Assembly (NCBI GenBank): GCA_031257915.1
Contig: JAIRNR010000020.1
Coordinates: 1-42,510, forward strand
Direction of reading: 5' to 3'
From: Bacteroidales bacterium
Lineage (GTDB): Bacteria; Bacteroidota; Bacteroidia; Bacteroidales; P3
Length of the DNA: 42,510 nt
The notes below the pieces were generated by a model. That model saw only the letters and a program-made list of their open reading frames with translations, was not told where the DNA came from and ran no database searches. This document shows positions 39,532 through 42,510 of the stretch, piece after piece. Every line of letters begins with the position of its first letter. The first letter of the stretch is position 1. Position numbers and translations under genes: made by a program.

Positions 39532-40848
39532 TTATTTCAGTATTCTAAATAAGTCGTTCGCTATAACGAATACCATCAATGCAATCAATAATGCCATTCC
39601 TGCTCTTTGCGCATATTCAAGAAACTTATCGCTCGGCTTGCGGCGTGTAACCATTTCGGCAACGGTAAACAGGACATGACCGCCGTCAAGTCCCGGAATC
39701 GGCAGGATATTCATAAATGCAAGTATCAGCGACAACATTCCTGTTATACGCCAAAAGCGCACCCAAATCCATTCGCTGCCGTAAATAGTTGCAATACCAA
39801 TAGGTCCCTGTAAACTTTCAGTCACTTTTTCCTTACCTGAAAATATTTTGCCAAATCCCCGCGCATTCGCGATAATTAAATCGAACGCATCTTTAGTGCC
39901 ATAGCCGACAGCATCCAAAAAACCGTAATCGCACATAATATACGGACTGCGAATAACAACACCGATATAACCGTTTGTATCAACAGCAATCATTGCACCC
40001 ATGACTTTGCCGTCACGCACCCATTCAACAAATACGCTGTCGTTCTTTTTTTCGTAAACTACTGTTTTGAAATTGCCAAAGGATATATTTGATAAACCGT
40101 CAATACTTATTATACTGTCGCCATTTTGCAAACCTGCTGATTCCGCATTCATATCAGGCACAGTCGTATCCACTACTGCCGCATAATTTAACGGTTCTAT
40201 AAGCCGCATTGCAGGCTTGCGTTTTTGAAATTCCTTATAAAGTGTATCGGAAATCAAAACCGTTATTTCTTTGCCGTCCCGCTCAACTGTAATTGTTCCG
40301 CCCATCATCAGCCGCAATGACTGTATATCATTAAACCGTTTTATGCGTGAACCGTTCACCGCAACAATTTTATCACCACTTTGCAAACCTGCTTCATTTG
40401 CCAGTTCGGAAGCATAAATACCTGTTTTATTTACTTCCGCAATTGATAAATAACTTTTTTCCTGCGTAATAATTAAAGATGCATAAATTGCGATACCAAG
40501 CACAAGGTTCATAACAACACCTGCAATAACGACAATAAACCGCTGCCATGCCGGTTTACTGCGGTATTCCCATTGTTGCTGCGGCTTTGACAACTGTTCT
40601 TTGTCAAGCGACTCGTCAATCATACCGGAAATTTTGCAATATCCGCCGAGCGGCAACCAGCCTATGCCGTACTCTGTTTCGCCGATTTTAAACGATAGAA
40701 GTTTTACGCCCCATGCATCAAAAAACAAATAGAATTTGTCAACTCTTATGCCGAACATACGTGCCGCCAAGTAATGACCGAGTTCGTGAATAAAAACAAG
40801 TACTGATAATCCCAATATCAGTTGCAATGCCATTATAAGTCCATTCAT
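39532..40848 (-). CDS. rseP: Site-2 zinc metalloprotease RseP (M50 family)
   Basis: The start at 40848 (MNGLIMALQLILGLSVLVF) is preferred; an in-frame ATG at 40935 would add 29 non-conserved residues, and a later ATG at 40833 is also possible. The product is 438 aa. The first membrane segment holds the zinc motif HELGH (residues 21-25). A second segment follows near 100-125 (FIVVIAGVVMNLVLGIAIYA), then two PDZ-like regions (about 150-215 and 225-290), and the C-terminal membrane part has NILPIPGLDGGHVLF with the third zinc ligand. RseP-type proteases cut anti-sigma factors or remnant signal peptides inside the membrane. The gene is convergent with the CCG gene and separated by about 300 bp from the upstream FGE-type gene. 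Confidence 0.95.
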   Translation of the reverse strand: MNGLIMALQLILGLSVLVFIHELGHYLAARMFGIRVDKFYLFFDAWGVKLLSFKIGETEYGIGWLPLGGYCKISGMIDESLDKEQLSKPQQQWEYRSKPAWQRFIVVIAGVVMNLVLGIAIYASLIITQEKSYLSIAEVNKTGIYASELANEAGLQSGDKIVAVNGSRIKRFNDIQSLRLMMGGTITVERDGKEITVLISDTLYKEFQKRKPAMRLIEPLNYAAVVDTTVPDMNAESAGLQNGDSIISIDGLSNISFGNFKTVVYEKKNDSVFVEWVRDGKVMGAMIAVDTNGYIGVVIRSPYIMCDYGFLDAVGYGTKDAFDLIIANARGFGKIFSGKEKVTESLQGPIGIATIYGSEWIWVRFWRITGMLSLILAFMNILPIPGLDGGHVLFTVAEMVTRRKPSDKFLEYAQRAGMALLIALMVFVIANDLFRILK

Positions 40849-41037
40849 AATAAAATAATTCGCTTGATTTGCCGACAAAGGTAGAGGAAATTTTTTATAT
40901 TCTGCGCAAATGAGTAAATGAAGATACACCATCAAATACGACTAATTCTCATTTATTGTTTTTAAAACAAGCTCTATTGCATCGGTTCTTAAGGCTAAGG
41001 ATGTTGCGGGCAATAAATGTTGCGTATAAAGTCGGGC

Positions 41038-41121
41038 GCACTCTTTCCTGTTGCTTACGCACTTTTTGCTTTTGCTTGCGCACTCGTTCCTGTTGCTTGC
41101 GCACTCGTTCTTTTTAAACTG
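41038..41121 (+). repeat. 21-bp imperfect tandem repeats between rseP and the right-edge gene
   Basis: Three head-to-tail 21-bp units begin at 41038, 41059 and 41080 (consensus GCACTCGTTCCTGTTGCTTGC), and a fourth degenerate unit begins at 41101. On the minus strand one frame reads heptads of the type KQQERVR but has no start codon; on the plus strand the heptads read ALVPVAC. The whole stretch 40849-41148 holds no gene I can support. It must contain the rseP promoter, but I found no consensus box. Confidence 0.7.
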
Positions 41122-41148
41122 TTGCTTGTGGCGGAATGGGAAAAAGGA

Positions 41149-41268
41149 CTACGGCACTACCGCTGTCCGGAACCCGAGGGTTTTGTACACGCCGCCGACA
41201 TCGTCTCTGTAGCGACAGCCCAGCGAAGAGCCTGACGGGGTCCTGTCCCAGGCACCGCCGCGATTCAC
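41149..41268 (-). other. Candidate diversity-generating retroelement variable region (VR)
   Basis: The last 39 sense codons of the FGE-type gene contain 77 G/C in 117 bases by my count (66%), far above the AT-rich sequence on both sides. Many codons end in C and could derive from AAC by changes at the first two positions (GAC, ACC, GGC, TAC, GTC, CTC). The segment lies at the extreme C-terminus from VNRGGAWD to GFRTAVVP, which is where DGR variable regions lie in C-type-lectin-fold proteins. No template repeat, Avd or reverse transcriptase is in the window, so this remains a candidate. Confidence 0.4.
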
Positions 41269-42510
41269 ACGTGTGTTAGCAACGGAAACGTCAGACACAC
41301 CGTCCTGACCACCTGTATAAGCACCACTCTGATACCAGTCCAAACACCAATCCCATAAGTTACCGCATACGTCATATAACCCTACCATGTTCGGGGCTTT
41401 CTTCCCTACTTCGTGTACGTGAGACCAACTGTTGTAATCGTTCCATGCCAATAGATTTAGAGTCGCATCCTCACTAATACCAGGAGCATCACTCTTTTCC
41501 GTTGGGCTCGGATAATGGCTGTTTGGTGCTTTACCGCCATTAGTGTCAGTCGCACAAGCACCGTAATACCACTGACCCAAAGTCGGTAACATACCACCTA
41601 ACCATATACTGTAAGCCATTCCACCATACCAACTTACATAACTACACGCATAATTGTTATTGTGGGGACTCTCACCATTATCAACACGACCGGCATTACT
41701 CGGACCGAAAATTTTACTCGCACTACTGTAGTATATCTGGCCATAATAGTCTTTTTCATCCGTACTGAAACTACATAAATCCCAATCTGCCGCTATTGTA
41801 CTTACCGATCTGCCTATATTCAAAATTGTCTTTACCGTTTTGTTTGCGTGACCGCTTAATGGCGCATAAGTAGTATCAGAAAGTATTGCAGACAGGTCAG
41901 CAGCAGATATTTCTACCATACTACCGTTTATTACAGGCTCTATCGCGTTTAAAAAACATGCAAATTGACTGCATGTTGTCTCGGTTGACGACAAGTAATA
42001 TCGGGAAAGATAGTAAGTGCTACCACTCCCACTTGTACTGCTTTCACTCGTTATTATCCTGAAGCCTGCCTTGTTTATCAAAGATGCCATTCGCGGACAA
42101 TTGGCGTTATTTACTATCGTGTTGTTTATTATGTTTACATCGCCTTTTAGAGTGTTTTCTGCTGCGCAGTCCACACCTAAACCCAAATCGTCCATGTTGG
42201 AGTATATCAGGCAGTTTACTACGTTCCCGCCTTCTACGTCTGCATACACTGCACCTCCTTTTGCAGGAGCATTTATACTCCATTTTGAATTTGTTGGTGT
42301 GTTGCTGTCGTAACTGAAACTGCTGCCTCCCGGATTAAAGGCTACATTGCCTCTTAATATACAGTTATAGACGGAACCACCTTTTAATAATACTCCTCCT
42401 CCGTGTTTTACCTCATTCGGATTGCTTGTTGTGCTTCGGGCGTGACCGTTGCGGATTAAACAGCCGTCTATTACACCGCCTGTTTTTACTGTGGCTACTC
42501 TGTGTTTTTG
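41149..42510 (-). CDS. Beta-helix plus FGE-sulfatase/C-type-lectin-like protein, partial (5' end off window)
   Basis: The frame is open from the right edge to the TAG at 41149 (453 codons visible). The first part (about 150 visible residues) is a parallel beta-helix of the Chlamydia-polymorphic/pectate-lyase style, with turns such as GGVIDGCLIRNGHA, HGGGVLLKGGSVYNCILRGN, GGNVVNCLIYSNM and GDVNIINNTIVNN. The rest is a formylglycine-generating-enzyme (SUMF1) type domain: YYLSSTETTCSQFACFLNAI, VSWYGGMAYSIWLGGMLPTL, VGLYDVCGNLWDWCLDWY, RGGAWDRTP and the final LGFRTAVVP. In this family the domain often acts as a C-type-lectin-fold binding module rather than an enzyme. The last 117 coding bases differ strikingly in composition (see the separate entry). 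The protein is probably exported, but its N-terminus is not visible. Confidence 0.85.
   Translation of the reverse strand, partial: QKHRVATVKTGGVIDGCLIRNGHARSTTSNPNEVKHGGGVLLKGGSVYNCILRGNVAFNPGGSSFSYDSNTPTNSKWSINAPAKGGAVYADVEGGNVVNCLIYSNMDDLGLGVDCAAENTLKGDVNIINNTIVNNANCPRMASLINKAGFRIITSESSTSGSGSTYYLSRYYLSSTETTCSQFACFLNAIEPVINGSMVEISAADLSAILSDTTYAPLSGHANKTVKTILNIGRSVSTIAADWDLCSFSTDEKDYYGQIYYSSASKIFGPSNAGRVDNGESPHNNNYACSYVSWYGGMAYSIWLGGMLPTLGQWYYGACATDTNGGKAPNSHYPSPTEKSDAPGISEDATLNLLAWNDYNSWSHVHEVGKKAPNMVGLYDVCGNLWDWCLDWYQSGAYTGGQDGVSDVSVANTRVNRGGAWDRTPSGSSLGCRYRDDVGGVYKTLGFRTAVVP

Noticed and set aside
41017-41235. A 72-aa hydrophobic plus-strand frame with ALVPVAC heptads
   Set aside because: It is built from the 21-bp repeats and then runs antisense through the end of the FGE-type gene; no start signals support it.
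41149-42249. The FGE-type gene starting at the GTG at 42249
   Set aside because: The frame stays open to the window's right edge and the upstream residues continue the beta-helix repeats, so the gene is cut by the edge rather than starting here.
1-42510. tRNA or rRNA genes, including one as the integration target
   Set aside because: I found no cloverleaf-like or rRNA-like sequence; the integration site is a protein-gene junction.

Overview
The window reads as a chromosomal segment of a Bacteroidota bacterium, most likely order Bacteroidales. The evidence is a SusC/SusD pair, type IX secretion (T9SS) genes (a PorU-type C25 peptidase, a PorP/SprF-family protein, a PorE-like OmpA protein and a giant protein with a type B C-terminal sorting domain), a bactofilin, and promoters of the Bacteroidota type (TTTG, about 19 bases, TAnnTTTG). 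I saw no rRNA, tRNA or CRISPR array.

Layout. Bases 1-1098 hold the start of a secreted protein that runs off the left edge. Divergent from it is a three-gene outer-membrane uptake operon (SusC-like, SusD-like and a TIG-domain lipoprotein; 1316-7623). On the minus strand follow an orphan SusC-like receptor (7702-10212) and gcvT (10292-11386).

Bases 11382-19263 are an integrated element of about 7.9 kb. A perfect 13-bp direct repeat (TTCATTTGGAAAT) marks both ends; one copy covers the gcvT start codon and the other the last codons of a bactofilin. Joining the two flanks rebuilds an uninterrupted bactofilin reading frame that overlaps gcvT. The element encodes a tyrosine recombinase, two small HTH proteins, a small unknown protein, a P4-type primase/helicase and a zinc-finger/Toprim-like primase protein. 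I see no capsid, terminase, relaxase or conjugation genes, so it resembles a phage satellite or minimal integrative element. Its left part carries the oddest content: a tandem array with a unit of about 339 bp. Each unit encodes a small membrane protein (64-66 aa, minus strand) and a 36-aa charged peptide (plus strand). Their 3' ends overlap by 11 bp, and neighbouring start codons are separated by exactly 41 bp. Synonymous differences between copies, and indels only in multiples of three, indicate that both peptides are made. I recognise neither family.

Right of the element, four minus-strand genes form a probable T9SS operon: a secreted protein of about 3,000 aa with a type B sorting domain, a PorE-like TPR/PD40/OmpA/SPOR protein, a PorP/SprF-like protein and the bactofilin. 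A back-to-back promoter pair separates it from a plus-strand operon of folE, radA, porU and a CCG-domain iron-sulfur protein. PorU is the expected T9SS sortase, though it cleaves type A cargo in the studied systems. The site-2 protease rseP converges on this operon.

At the right edge is a partial beta-helix plus FGE-sulfatase-type protein. Its last 117 coding bases are unusually GC-rich and rich in codons ending in C, which suggests the variable region of a diversity-generating retroelement target. No template repeat or reverse transcriptase lies in the window.
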